NCBI GenBank assembly: GCA_008711295.1
Contig: VUYV01000228.1
Span: 406,781 to 470,780 of the forward strand
Length of the DNA stretch: 64,000 nucleotides
Reading direction: 5' to 3'
Source of the DNA: Anarhynchus alexandrinus
Taxonomy: Eukaryota > Chordata > Aves > Charadriiformes > Charadriidae
The position numbers and the translations under genes are program-made. Within the stretch, counting starts at the first letter, position 1; each line of letters starts with the position of its first letter. This document shows, piece after piece, positions 12,023 to 26,636 of this stretch. The notes under the pieces were generated by a model, which made no database searches, was not told the DNA's origin, and saw only the letters and a program-made list of their open reading frames with translations.

Positions 12023-14173
12023 TGGTATACTTAAATACATGGCTCCCTCTTAAATGCTGCTATTCTGCACTAACTTTGTACTTGCTCTCAATTATTTAGT
12101 AAAAGAATAACTACACAGGAAAAATATGTTTCCTAAATTTCATTTGGAGGAATTAAGATACAATATATTTTCTTTAATTCCGCACATCTATTCCATTGAA
12201 TTTTAGACTAGGAATACTATTTAAATTCAAGACAGATGCTTAAAATTAGATTGAAGTGTTTACTAATACTTTATGCTGATTGTTCTAAAGAAAATTGTAC
12301 ACTATTTTGTACACAAAGAAGCTTATTCTTCTCAGTATGTTTCTAATTTTGCCATTAATCTCCTTATGTATATTCTTGAATGAGACTTTGAATATAAGGA
12401 AATGAGTTAAAATTTTAATGCTTTTTCTTAATTATCTGAGTACTAGATGTTATTAAATACTTGTTTCAAGCCTAGAGGAACAAAGTTTATTAAATTTTGT
12501 GTTCTTTATCTTTCCTATTTTCTACGGGGAGGGATCTACTTTATTTTGCTTGGTTATTTTTAGGTTATTGCTATAGAAGTCTAGTTTTTATGGTTAATAT
12601 TACACTATGGACACAAACTGGAACTTTTTTCCCAAGCAGAGAGCTATCATGCAAGTAAATTGATTTTGTTCAAAAATGAACTGATTCCTGTATTCACAAA
12701 AGGACTAATATGTGTTCTGTTGCCTGATGGATTTAGAATAGAAAGCTAAAGAATTAGAAATCTTGGAGAAACTGCCAGATATATTGTAAAATTATGATTT
12801 ACAGATCAGGTTATTCAGAATGATACAGGGAGTAATAACATACCAGTATTTCTAAACTCATGGTTTGTCATTACTGAAGACACAAGAAGCACTCTGAAAA
12901 AACAACCAAAATAAGTTTCTTACATGCTTTGCTGTCTGCAGTCAATCTGAAGAGCTTTCAAACTAAATAGAACAGGTATAGCAAGAAGATAAATCTCATC
13001 ATCTATTTTGATGAGTGGAAGCAAAGATAAAAAGACATCAAATGACTTATCCAGGGGATCTGTATGCAAGCAAGAATTGTACAAAGTCACCACAGTTCTA
13101 ACTGAAAACCTTAAGCATAAACAATCATTTTTTTTTCCTTCTTGTTTATGCATCCATTAGTCTGTATTGAAAACTCCTTATCCTGAGTATTTCTAAGCAT
13201 ATAATATTATTTTGGTTCAGCTGCTATAAATGTCCTGTTTAAGCAGATTTTAGAGGATTACTGGGGGTCCCCCTAGGAAAAATGAAAAAAATTAAACTAA
13301 TACAATATTGAGAACTTGGATCTGAACAGCTTCTTAGTGTTCCTTTAAAGTGTTCCCTTGTGAAATCAGAAAGTATAAAACCACTAGCACATGAAAGTGA
13401 TTGATTTTTGCAAAACCATGGATAGCATATATGTTAGTATATAACACACAATGTAAAAATAATATGTACCTCATTAAAACATGAGTTGAAAGGAAATGAG
13501 TTGAAGGCAACATCCGAGAATACTGTGTTACATACCTACATCAGTGAAACCAGATCTAACTAGTAGCACAGCCATTCCTCCTTATTATTTCTGCTTAAGA
13601 AACCGTGATTGTTAAATCAAATTTGCCCTTTAAGCTACAAACTATAATTCATTTAACATAATTAGTTTAGAAATGTATTTAAGAAAATCATACAAACCTG
13701 AAGCACTAACTTGACATCCCCATGCACTCTGAGGATTTCTGAATCAACAGTCAGAGGAAGGTTTCGATGTATTCTTTAAAATCTTGGAAAGTGCCATCCA
13801 CGTGAACAAAATACACACCTGCTGCCAATACATATATATGAGATATACATATTAAAATATTTTCTTGTGACTTAAATCGGTAAAAATTACGTAGCAGGCT
13901 ATACATAAAGCATACTGTCAATATAAACCAAGGATTGTCTTTGAAGTATCTGAGGGTACACATAATTCACAATAAGAAAACACCTATAAGAAGACGCTCG
14001 CAACTGCACATTGATGCAACTGCACTTTTTCATAGGCAGTGACAGATCCATAGCAGCTTTTGCCATCCTCACATTAACATAACAGTATTAAAAAAAAAAT
14101 TAAAAACGTATTTTCTTGTACCATATTAACATGCATTAACATTTCAGGAGAAAGATTTCAAGACAGAATACTT
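12023..14173. other. AT-rich unique DNA, no gene seen
   Basis: Strongly AT-rich with many short A/T runs. No repeat, exon or coding frame could be supported on either strand. Confidence 0.5.
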
Positions 14174-14386
14174 ATAGAATCATAGAATCATTACGGTTGG
14201 AAGAGATGCTTAAGAACATCATGTCTAAATGTTAACCTAGTATTGCCAAGTTACTACCAAACCATGTCCCTCAGCGCTACATCTACCCATCTTTTAAATA
14301 CCTCCAGGGATGGTGACTCAACCACTTTCCTGGGCAGCCTGTTCCAATGCTTGACAACCCTTTCTGTGGCGAAACTTTTCCTCCCT
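14174..14386 (-). mobile_element. CR1 LINE 3' end, diverged
   Basis: Begins on the plus strand with ATAGAATCATAGAATCATTA, the reverse complement of the CR1 terminal octamer tail, then GGTTGGAAGAGATGCTTAAG and the conserved CCTCCAGGGATGGTGACTCA and GGCAGCCTGTTCCAATGCTT blocks of the ORF2 end. More diverged than the 10.3-kb copy and probably from a different CR1 subfamily. 5' truncated near 14386. Confidence 0.9.
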
Positions 14387-17300
14387 CTTTCTGCGCTTTG
14401 GAACAGAAAACCAATTTATTGCTTTAGGGAACAATACAAAAATAATAGCTGAACACAAGATGTGGCTTCTGATATTATTTACACAAAGAATCATACACAA
14501 AATAAAAAGAACAATACAGCTTTCCAAAGCCTCACTACTGAGCCTGATAAGAATCAGCTTATATACTTTAATCATTCATCTGCCTTGCCTTCCAGATCAG
14601 CTGAATTATTCTGAAACACGTGTAGGGAATTTTAGGGCACCTGTGCAAGTATAGGAAGAAATGGATCTGAAACTGTTCTATCCCAGACATCCTGGATAAC
14701 TTCATCAACTCAGAAAATGTGATTTTTCAGCAGCCATACCAGATATCTGAAGTGTCTCCTCGGCCATCTCTCATTGCTCATTTTCTCTGTTTTGCTCCAT
14801 TCTTCCATAACACAAGCTACTGTCATATCTGTTGTGCTGCAACAACTGGTTGTGTTATAATTACAGTCTGTTGTGTCAACGATAAAAAGCAACCCATACT
14901 AGCTCATCAGACAGTAACCTGCTGTGGATCAGCGACTACCACACTAGTACCTGGGCCACCCCCTGTAGCAGGCAGCCCTCTTAGCAGGCACTGTCATGGG
15001 ATGGGTAGACAGCTGCTGGCAGGAAGCAGGGCAGATGCTCCAAAACAAGCCATCGCCTTCATGATCCACAAGTCCTGTTCTCATGTTCTAAGCATGTTTT
15101 TCACATACAGAAAGTCAATGATGGGCAGTGACTGCAGCTACACTCTATGTATTGGGGGGGTGCACCTCAGCCACCTGCTGAATGTGGTATTATGTACCAT
15201 GGCAGTGTTTCATGGGGCTTTGATGCCTTAAGGGTATCACCTCTCTCTGAATTTAGCCATGTCAAAGAAGGAATGCATTGAATGAATGCACTGGCACTAG
15301 GATTCAGGGAATTTCTGAACCTTGTAGGAACACGTAGTCTTTAGCTGTGTGAAATCTAACAGGATCACTAAGGACTAAAAAGCATTTGTAATATACAATA
15401 ATCTGTTTAGTATCCATACAACCTGAAGAGCTGTTAACTTTTTCCCTGGTTTGTCACATCAGGCTCACTCTGATCTGGAATGTTGCTCTGTAAAACCACC
15501 AGTGAAGTATCATACCTGCTGCATACCCTTTTGAGTTTTCTATAACAGGTAGTCTCAGAATGCATCCTAATGGAGGGTTTAGTCCCCATTTCCCATTGCA
15601 GCTGTCATTCTAGAATACTCTGTCTTGACTATGGTGACAATATGAAGTTTGCCACTCTGTCGTGCTTACCAACTGTTTTGCAGATAACATAGAGGTACCA
15701 TACAAGATTTAGAAATCCCAGGACCTGTTTCAAGTTTTAACACTAAAAATTAAAACCCATAATGTAAATGAGCCAAATGAACCACCTGCTGTCACTGAAA
15801 GGGAGGGGGGTTATTTATTCCTCTTCTACTCTCTGATATGAAGAAAGAATTAATCAAAACAATTAGGTCAGTTTACTATTTGCAGTAATGTTCAAAGAAT
15901 CTACAAGCAAGATTCATGATAGAAGATTACTAAATAATGCCAAACGTGAGTCAAGAGTGCCTCCTTGCAACGCTGCCTACTGATCAGAAAGTTTTGCATG
16001 TGGGAATGCAGGGATACCACCAATATCTTTCACCATAGAAAAAAAACAGTTTTCTCCATAAATGTCTATAAAGATTCAGACCAAATTTTAACATATTGCT
16101 TATGTGCATTGAATGAGATTGATCCTAGTTGAACGCTATTGTTACTGTATATCATATAGAACAGACATGAAAATACATAATCATTCACATTCATGGAGCA
16201 AAAATATAATACCTGAGACTATTTTTCTACTTGGATTTTCATTCAACGGAAAAATTTTCATATTTTCTTTGAAATATATTTGCCTGATTCTGTATATTTG
16301 GTGTCATCTTTCAATGTCTCAGCCAAAAAGATCTCCTTAAGACTGCACAAAGACATCTCTGATTCCACCTTCCCCTCCCAAGGTAATTTCAGTTACAGTA
16401 TTGACAGATTTCTATTGAACATTAAAATGCTAAAGAATAATATCTTATATTTCCAATTCTCCTGTTTTCTGAATTTAGGACAGATTGGGGTTTTTCTGTC
16501 ATGTACACAGAGGTGGAAGTGCTTTCATAACCTAATCAGTTCCTTTCAGTTGTTAAAGTGTAAACCAGTACTAGTAGTACTAGAAAATTTCTATGTCAAG
16601 CAGTAAAAATCTTGAAAATACTGAATTTTCAACATCATACCTAAGCAGTTGTATACCTGATTTGACTATGGTCATTGCTGCAGCAGCATATGGATACTGT
16701 ATGTCCTTTCTTTGCCACATTACCCATGTGGATGAACAACTAATTTTGCCCATCTACTTGCTCAAATGGCCAATTTCCCATATGAACAGAATCAATACAC
16801 GTGCAAAACAAACACTTGTTCTCACATTTGTGACTTGCAACCTCAAAACCTTGGTCCTTAGTATGATCATCATCATTCTTAAACTATTTTTATCTTAATT
16901 TCTGATAATAACTTTTTTTTTAAAAAAAAGGGTTTCAAATTCTATACAGAAATACTGTTTTTTTAGTAAGAGGTAAATAAAACTTAGTTAGACATACAGA
17001 CATTCTAAAATTAATGTTACGTCATCACTGTTTATGTATGCGTACACAAACAGTCTGTATCAAAGACATCAAAAAGCTTTTTCATATAGCTTGACAAATT
17101 AAAAGCAGAAACATTTTCAAGGGAACGAGAAAAATGAAGACAAGTATTATTATGTGCTTTGACTTTAATATCAAAGGGCAAATATCTGTGACATGGTAAA
17201 CAAGATGTAACATTTAATAAACACATGAATATGAGAAAGCTAAAATAATTGTTATATGTCCTAAACTTGATAGGATTAATCAGTTTTCAAGACCAGTGCT

Positions 17301-20300
17301 AGAAGCAGAATTGAAACCAAGCCAAGAAATCTCTGTATGGTTTGTAGTGAATGAATATGCAGTTGCTTTGCAGTTTGTCTTCAAGGGTTGATACATATCT
17401 TGCTTAGAATTTAATTGTGTGTTACCATGTGGTTTTGATTTTACACACATATTTTTCTGGCATTAGTAACTTTTCTATTTTTCAGGATCTGGCAATTAAA
17501 AAAAAAGATAATAGAGTTGATATTCTCATATGCTATTTGAAATCCTTGGGTTACACCTACGAACAAAAGCTATCCTTCTTCTCTAGACTAGTTTAGGAGA
17601 CAGGACGACAAAATTCCAAAGTAATATGGTTGTCTAGTCATATTTCAAAAGGGAAAAGAGCAGAATAAAAAGAAAAAAACAAATAAAAAGTTAATTTTAA
17701 GATTTCAGATGAGGAGACAATTCATTGTGCACAAAAAATATCATTAGAAGAATCATATATTCCTGTATATACCCTGTCTAATATAGTAAAAAGATTGTCA
17801 AAGACATTGATGTCAAAATAAAATCAGTCATCTGTAAAGAAGCATTTACTATTTGATGGTGAATGAACAAATCTTTTGCTACTCATATTGGGGTACTTTT
17901 TGGAAGTCAAAAAGGATTTTGCTTAGGAGGGATAGTGGAAAGCACTTGTTTTCATTTCAGCAAATATATAAACATCTTAATCTTCAGCTTTGCTGAAGAG
18001 TTCAGAACAATATGCCCATTTTTTTTATTTGTATGTCTTAGTGTATAGGGAAGGTAAGTAATATAAAATGTGACTAGACAGAAATAGAACTTTAAGGGTC
18101 ACACTCAGGTATCTGTCTGATAAAGTATTTGTTTACGAAAAAAAGCAATTTCAGTATAATGGAAATACAGACAAATTACAGGGGTTTTGATAAATACAAG
18201 ATTATATAAAAGGTATAAACCCCACCAAAGTAGATTTGGAGAAAGCACTTCCATATTTCAGCAGAAATCCAGGAGATGTATTTGAATAAAAGATCAGTCT
18301 CATCAGATAAATGTGCATCGCCCCAAATCTTTGCAGCTATTTTTATCTGTTATAGTAAATTCCATTATATCACATCCCACCCTTCTCTTATTATCACAAG
18401 TTGCCAAATTTGTTCCCTGTGCTTGATACAACGCAAAGTAAAATCTATTTATCACATCTAGTCAGGATCATAAAAAGATTATTTCACAACTAAAAAATAA
18501 TTAATTAAAATGATAGTTAAATAAAAATAAAATTATTGTAGAACCTACAAAAATTGAGGGGAGTATCCATAACAGTGATACTTCACTTTTCAGCAATAAT
18601 GACTATGAGATCGACATAGTGACCCACAGAAGATTAAGGACTCTATGAATTACAGAATAATTTTCGTAAATAGAAAGAATGCAGCTGCAAAGAGGATTTA
18701 GTACTACATTTGGTAAATTGTAAGTTAACAAATATTTTTTTAACCTGCCAATTTGAAAGGATTTACTATTTTCTTCATTGTTAAAGAAGAGATTGAAAAC
18801 CTTTATTTCAATGTAGAAATGTTTATCTCAGTATAAAACAGTGTATAAAGTTATGTCAAAGGAAATTCAGCAGTACCTAAAAATGTAGCCTGCAGAAAAT
18901 TTTATACCTGACAAAGCAGAAAAAAATCCTTTTACACACTCATCAAGGCAACACAGTGAATAAAAAAGAAAGCACAAAACATTTGTTTTAGGAAAAACGC
19001 CACATTCTGAAAACTAATAGTGAATTGATTAATAAAACCTTGGAGTGATAATTTTCAAAGAAAAAATAATGAGAGGTGATGGACAAATTATGAACAAGAA
19101 TATGCTGCAGAGATATGTAGAAAGAAGAGTTTTCAGGAATACTTATGAACATATAAAGGAAGAACATCCTTTGGCCATGTAAGATGTTAGGAGATGCACG
19201 GAAAATTAGGGAAAGAAAGGTTGTCAGGTATCTTATGAATTCTACAACATTTTTCAGATGGGGAAAATGGAGAATGAATGGAGTGAAGGCTTTGCATTGT
19301 CTCTTTTTAAACATATAGCAAATACCACTCAGGGAAGGAACCATCTCAGACTCTCCAGAAATTACTAAAAATATTCTGACTGGAACTGCTGAAATCTCAA
19401 GTGGATAAAGAATTTCATCCTGGGCAATCAGCAACTTATATGTACTATACATCCCTGTTGACAAAACTCACAGACAGACTGCAGTTGGTTAATACTTTGA
19501 GAGAATCTCTTAAAGGCATACAGGTATGAACTTAGAAAGCTAGAGAAATGTAATGGAAGAATAAGTCCGCCCTAGGCAGTTATATGTAAGAAAAAAGCAA
19601 TGTTCATATCAAAAGGAAACAGGCTAGAATAGAAAATAAAGACTAAATGATGATGCATATTTGAAGACAACATTGAGCCCTTTCGGTGTTTTCATGATGG
19701 TAGTAAGAATAACACAGTTACCTTGGACAGTGAGGTTCACTTACCATTAGTATTGTAGGTGGAAGCTATGACTCCAGTGGAATTTTGGGCACTAACAATG
19801 CAGTCTTGAGCAGTTTGAATTTAGCATCAATTTTGGCAGGTATGAAGGCTATGATGACTGAGGGGAATAATACACCACCAATTCTAAAGCAGAATGTAGG
19901 AGAGGTATTTGAGCAAAAAACTGTAATAAACTTGCACAAATGACTGCAGTACTGCGAGTGCCTTCTTAGGTAACTTGTGGTACCAGAAATAAATTATGCA
20001 AATCTTGCTCATTGACTCCCTCAATACATGGAGCAGATGCTTGGTTAGCCAGGGCAAAAAAAAACCCTTCAGATATACAAATAAGCAGAGAGCATTTCAT
20101 TGTAAATGCAATGAAGGTATGAAATCTTGCAATGGTGGGTTGATCCTGTCACAAAGGGTGAGGGTGTACTGCTGCTAGCTGCTCTGCAAAGACATGAAGA
20201 TTCTGCTATATGGTGGCTCTTTCAGTGAAAGCAAGAAGGAAATAATCAGCTGGGTGATAGCTAACACACTCGGTGTACAAGATAATAGTAGAGTTCAAAG

Positions 20301-22279
20301 AGGAAAATAGTATGGACAGTGACAAGAAGTGTGAGCTATGAAAGCTTCTTACTGTAAGAAACAAAAGATATTGCATTTTTTGTTAGAAGATAAAAAGTAG
20401 AAATTTGTTTTTCATCTTGGAAAAGGCGTGGACGGGGTATAATTGAAATAAATGTTGTTAATGTGAGAAATTTAACCTTTTTCTGTACTTATTTTTGGAT
20501 AGGATACTTCCAAGATGAGTAGCTATGAGTTGACAGGCAGCATGTAAGAGACTTTAACTGTTCTGTTTATGAGGACTATATGTCTACATTGCCTGGAGTC
20601 TTTAGGTTAGAAAGCTCTTCATCTTCCTGAGGATAAAGAGCTTTAAAAAAATCAAAACCTTTAGTGATATTAAGAATATTTTGAATTTCAATATAATTTT
20701 GTAACTATGAGAATTAATTAGAGGGTAATTCCTGCCAGTTCGGGATGAAGCTTAGTAAAATTACATTGGCTCTTTTACATCTAAACTCCTGCTGGCTTTA
20801 GTGGAAATGGGTATACTGCAAAATCGGTAAAAAAAAACATTAATGGTATTCTTATTTAAATACACTTTCAACAATCAAGATGAAAATAGACTAATTATGA
20901 AAGCATCTATATCCATGTGTCCACTGAAAATCTGTGAGCTTACACTTCAAAAATGTAGTTATTCATTGAATTGCTTGGAAACACAAAGACTTTTTCCTTA
21001 CATGTTTCCTTCCTTTGTACTGTATATTTAAAAGTTAGCTTTAACTTGTAACAAGTTTTGCTCAGACCTTTCTATTGTATCATAATTAATCCAATTGATG
21101 GGAGGCTTCACAGTAACAAAATGAATACAAAACTGATTCCTTTAAACTAGTCACTATATCAGCTTTGCAGAAAATGCTATTATGATTGTGAAACACTCCT
21201 TAAAGAAATATCCAAAATATAGGAGAGGCAAAACACGTCTTTTTTATAACTGCCTCTTCCTATGTGCTCCAGTACCATCAGACATTGCTGCATAAGTACA
21301 TGAAAAAAACAAATGCCAAAAACTATTTTTCTCTGTGTTTTGCCAAGTGTATTTTCCTCAAAAAATGTAGCTGTCATTTCTGTGAGTGCTTGCCTGATGT
21401 TTGCATGAAGGTTCATTGCTTACCTGAATCAAAAAAAAAAAAAAGACTATATATTTAAATTTGTTTTCTGCTTTTTACTGCAGTGCTGTGAAGCTAACAG
21501 CTGTGCTCTAGCAATATGTAAACCATATTTTCTGAATGTAGTAGATTTATTTTCAATAGGATTTAGTGTTTAGTCAGATTAACATGCTGATTATACAACC
21601 AGTGAAATTAGAAATTTGTGAAATTTGAATATGGAAAAGAAAAGATTTGGAGCAGGAAAAGAAATGGTCTTGCAGACATGAGTATAACCATGCAACAAAT
21701 TAGCTGAAAGTTGATTGAGTACAACCTATTGTAATTTAACTCTTTTGTTATATCCCATTATCAAATGCTGGTTCAGCAGATATATCTGCTGCCTGGCAGA
21801 AAGAATGGCCAGCCAGGAGGGGCCAGCACTTTAATTAAAAAGGTAAGGTTTACAAAGGTAAACAAGTGGAGTAAGTATGAAGAGAGGGTATAAAATCAGA
21901 GAGATCATATAATATTTGTTGCTCATAATATTCTTCCTGGCACCCATGATTTGTTGTTTATGTTTTCCCAAGCCAGATGTGGTTGCTTTTTAGATTTCAT
22001 ATAGTAGTTGTAAGTAGGCATTTTTACCTGGAAATATGCCCAATTGTTTTTGACACCATGTAAACTTTCAGCTTTCACAATGTTTTCAGCTAGAGCACCA
22101 CTGAACATTTTTTTGTTTTGTTTTGTTTTTAATTTGCTAGCTAATGGCTTAATTTTATGCCCATATGCCACTTCCTGGGGAAAAGTATTCCTCATTTCAG
22201 CTCTCAGCTATTTCTCTTCTAATTCCCTTGATTTTAGAATCATAGAGCTCTGTTATTTCTTTCTCATCCATCTCTCTTT
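14387..22279. other. AT-rich unique DNA, no gene seen
   Basis: The longest stretch without a recognised element. The largest frames are 170 codons at 14719-15231 (+) and 158 codons at 18988-19464 (-). Neither shows a domain, an orderly codon pattern or splice-site support, and I treat both as chance. Old, unrecognisable repeats could be hidden here. Confidence 0.45.
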
Positions 22280-23205
22280 TGGGATTAAGGTTTCTAGTCT
22301 ATTTAATTGTTCCTCATAAAAAAAAAAAAAGGTGTTGCATAGCTGTGATGATGCTTGTTGCTCTTTTCTAAACCTTTTCTAATGATGCTGCTTTTGATGG
22401 AGGAGGAGCAGGCTAGCACACAGAACTCAAAACGTGGGACCACCACTGATTTGTCCACTAGCACCATATAGATCTATACTCCCCTCACTGATTTTTCCAT
22501 TGGCTTTTTTGCCCTTTCCTGAAGGTTACTCTTACATCTGCACAGAACTATGAGTTGCTACATCCTGATCAGATTGGTTTACAGTCAGAGTTAGTATTTT
22601 TTCCCACATGCATTACTGGAAGTATATCTGTACTGATTTTCATTTGCCACTTTACTACCTTTTTACTGCACAAGATTATTCAGCAATTCTTCAGTTTGCA
22701 TTTGGTTTTACTTCTCTGAATATGTTCAATGTTGTCATCTCATTGTTCATCACCTTTTACTCAGCAGTTACAAATGTAATGAACAGCACTGACCTCAGTA
22801 AAGAGATTCACAGGATTTTACTAATTACTTGCATAGCTATGAATACTGACTATTTATTTCTGTCCTTGGTTTCTGGTTTTAACCAAGCACAGGCATTCCT
22901 TCTTATTCAATGATAGATTGCTTTACCTGTATTTGGTTGGAGACTTTGCTGGATATTTTGAATGCCAGAAGTGTTACCATGCAACCGCTCTACACCTGTT
23001 GAGTCTTGAAGACCTCCAGTTTGCAAGGCCTCACTTCCCTTTAAAACAGGGAATTCCCTTACACCATGACCCTTCCCCATTTTTCCCGCTAATTCTATTC
23101 TTTAGAATCGTTTCTTCAAATTCTCTCTGTCTCAACAAAGATTGATTTGTAGCTCTCCAGAATGTAGCTCCCTTGAGTCCTTTTTAAAAATTGCAGTCAC
23201 ACTTG
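22280..23205 (-). mobile_element. Ancient L3/CR1-type LINE fragment
   Basis: On the reverse strand this follows, block by block, the layout of the old L3-like branch of CR1 LINEs known from amniotes. On the plus strand, the Leu-rich end region lies near 22300-22390. The CAGAACTCAAAACGTGGGAC block is at about 22422-22441, GAACAGCACTGACCTCAG near 22780, the TATTTATTTCTGTCCTTGGT block near 22850, and CCTTTTTAAAAATTGCAGTC near 23180. Together these span the second half of the reverse transcriptase and the region after it. Divergence is high, with many indels and no open frame, so this is an old dead insertion. The assignment rests on recalled family layout rather than an alignment. Confidence 0.6.
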
Positions 23206-26200
23206 CCACACAGCAAAGTGTTGATATCAAGTCAATTTGAACTGGTCTATGCTGCCAGTCAGTTCATCCCATTTCATGTATTTATGAAAAGAACCAAGGA
23301 CACAAGTATACCAGTGTGTAAAATCAACATCCAAAACTATATTAATTAGGAGACAACATAAATATTTTCTTTGAGAGATTCTATAAGACAATTGTTTTAT
23401 GTTTTGTTGTACATTTTCTGAACACATTACCTTGGCAGAATTTGGCAGCACAGGGGCAAGAAAGGTTTCACATAACATAGAGCTTAAATGGAGCTGGAAA
23501 TTCTCATGAGCTGAAATATCTGAAAAACAAATGATGTGAATAGATTGCTCTCTTATTAACTTCAGTTTAGTATATTAACCAAATTTTAGCCAACATGGTA
23601 TTACAAAATTAATTAAATTATTAGAGTAATTTAGTAATATAGTGTAATTTCTCGACCTGTGATCTGGGAGACAGAAGAATCAATATTGTAATTGCACTTT
23701 GAAAGTCCAATTGGAATTAGGCAGTTTGGAATTGGTTGAAGGTCCAGGAGAAATAACAAAGTACAAAAACCACAGAAAACTTATGGGAGACAATAGTTAA
23801 GAATTAAACTTAAAATCATATGATAATTATTGAGAATTGCAAAGATAGTAATTATGAGTTGCTTGTGCAATTGTATCATAGTATAAACAATCTTTTTTTG
23901 TATATAACTCTATCACCACAGCTTGAACACTGACATCACTTTTAGATGTCACTGATGTCTATTAAAAAAAAAAAGGTACCAAAAAAAAGGAAACAAATAA
24001 CAAAGGAATCAAATATTATGGATGTGTAAGCATGGTGAGGTGGTGAGGGCAGGCAAAATTAGCACCTGCCAAATTAGTGAAAGTGAATATTGGCAGAAGA
24101 TCTGATTTTGCAAAAATGACAGTTTGCTATATGTCATGTAGGCATTCCGGTATTTCAGTTCCCAGACTTCAAAATGGAATAACAGTTCCCAGTTTTCCAG
24201 TGGATAGTCATTCATTCTTTGATAAAAGAACTACAGCTAAGTAACATGGTATATCTTTAAAAACATTAAAAATGGCAATGACCTGAAGACCACTACAGCA
24301 TAGGTTCCATTTTGCTAATACCATCTTTTTAATCCTAAAGCATCTTTCTGTTTACCCCATACTGTAAGTGAGAACTAGGAAAGTACAATTCTCATCTGAC
24401 ACCAACTTTGTGAAAACATATTGCAATGCAGCATGAATATTATGTACTTGGTTCTGTTAAACTTTTTACAAGCTCTTATAGAACTAACATCCATGAAATG
24501 ACAAGTTGACAGTTTTGCAGATATACTTGGTTTCCCAGTCTTATTTACCCTAGATCATCTTTTCTGCAATAGATATTTGGCCTTACCCCAGTGAAAATGA
24601 ATCCAGTCTGCAATAAATAGTAAATTTTACTCTTCAGTGTTCATACTAAGTACAATTTCATATTCAGTCACGTTTAAAAGAGTAGAAGCTTTAGGATTTG
24701 CCATTTTGAAAGACACTGATGACATTTTTGGGCTTGAGTGTTGAAATCAGGTTTCTTAGTCTCATATTTAGACCTAAAATGAAAGTGAGTAAGTTTTCTG
24801 AAGAGCTAAGCACCATAAAATCTGTAAGCCCATCATTTTGTCTGTAGTGGTTTAACAACCAGAAACCAAGGCATCATTAGGCATTTAATGGCTATATATG
24901 AATTTAGGTATATTGTTTGAAAACTGCATACATAGCAGTACACAGCGTACATAAACTGGGTAGAGTATATATCTACACTTACATATACAGATGAAATCTC
25001 AGCTTTCTGTAATTCAACAGTAAAACTGCATCAGTTTTACATGACTAAAATTTTGTGTACTGGCAATGTACAACTAAATATTTTAACATAATAAAGATAC
25101 GTTTAGAAGAGACTGGTATTTCAAAGGGGCCTACAGAAATTCTTTTTCAAATAAGTCTAAAGAACTAATTTGCTAAATATCACTACAATATTTAGATATT
25201 TGATATTGATTTCTGAAAATACCTGCCGGACAGCATGTTCAATAAAAAAGTCTAATTGATACCATTCTGAATATCCTTGTTCTTCCTCAAGCTCCTGTTG
25301 AGTCAGAACCTGTTCTCAAAACAAGCACTAGTGCAGCTGAAGCAGATATGTCTTCATATAGGGTTCAAGTCCAGTCTGGGGATTCTATATGAATTGTTTT
25401 CCAAGATTCTCTACTACAAACTCAGCAAGTGCACAGGCCACCAGAGGAAATAATGATGCAGCACTATGTAAATGTAGAAAAGCTGAGGAAAAAGCACTGT
25501 AACTTAGTAGAAAATCCACTGCTTCTTGTACAATACCTGACAAAATCAGATACATCAAATTTTTTCATCATGATTGAATTAGTAAAAATTCAAGAATGAA
25601 AAGAAAAATCAGTCATCTACAGTACTAACCTGAAATCTTACCATAGCTAAAAACAGCTGCCTCAGTGTATCCACAATCAGAAAAAAGAACTCTTTGCAAG
25701 GTAGTAATTCTAATAGTATTATCTTTACACTATAAATGCTTCAAGCAATTGAGGTCATCTTCTAGAAGCTGGAACTGTTCTTTAACACAGGGTTGAACTA
25801 CAAAAGAGCAGTCTTTCCAAGTAGTTTCACTGAAGCCACAATTCCCACTGCATTCACAAGAAAGGACTCCAAATGGTTCTGTTGGTATTTCGATCTGCAA
25901 AAAGCCCAATTATTCCTCTGTGCAGGAAATACAGGCAGGAACCATCCTGCGGTTCTACGTTCCTCCTTAACAGCTATGAAGCTACAAACTAGTCTGGCTC
26001 TACCTTACACCCAGCTTGAACTGGCTCATAGAGAGCTCATGTTCTCACTGTTTCAGGACTACTATTTCATTATTCCTCTCACAGAAAATTATTGCAGTTT
26101 TGGAGCAGGCAGAATTCAAGTGGAGCCATAACCTTTCTGCAATAAATAAATTTACCACAACTAAATTTCTGAAACATGGTGTCTCATGTCTCAGGAAGAT

Positions 26201-26559
26201 TTTGATACGTTGTCATTTTTTTCTTCCTCATGTTGCTGGATATGAAACGGTTCCAAATCATAGTATCCCCAAGTTTCTGGAAGACCATATATTTCAAAGT
26301 ACTCTACATATTAAACTACCATTATCTGTGCCATGAATTTGTAATCCATGCAGTATCAAAAATCCAGTACGCCTAGGTCATGTTCATGACACAAACATAA
26401 GAAACACATTTTTTGTGCTTTTAAGCTGAAATGCCTTTAAACTTTCTTAAAGTGAACACATACATGTTATTACATTCATTTGGAAACACACTAATACACA
26501 TTAAGGGATAAAACAATAATCAGAAGCCACTTACTGCATAAAAATAAGTATAGAAGTGT
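23206..26559. other. AT-rich unique DNA, no gene seen
   Basis: No repeat family, exon or credible frame. Plus-strand frames at 25793-26131 and 26016-26336 overlap in different registers and have no family features. Confidence 0.5.
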
Positions 26560-26636
26560 TTGACCCTGCTCTGAGCAGGGTGGGGTTGGACAAGGTAACC
26601 ACTAGAGGTCTTTTCCAACCTCAGTGATTCTGTGGT
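26560..26636 (+). mobile_element. Short CR1 LINE 3' tail
   Basis: About 75 bp of a CR1-type 3' end in plus orientation: CCCTGCTCTGAGCAGGG, GGGGTTGGACAAGGTAACC, then AGAGGTCTTTTCCAACCTCA and the terminal GTGATTCTGTGG. The GATTCTGTG form of the terminal octamer differs from ATTCTATG in the other copies and indicates an older CR1 subfamily. Confidence 0.85.

Noticed and set aside
14719..15231. 170-codon plus-strand open frame
   Set aside because: No domain or homology recognised, many Cys/His and Ser/Thr in no pattern, no splice or promoter context; compatible with chance over 64 kb.
18988..19464. 158-codon minus-strand open frame
   Set aside because: Low-complexity hydrophobic composition caused by AT-rich DNA; no motif, no splice support.
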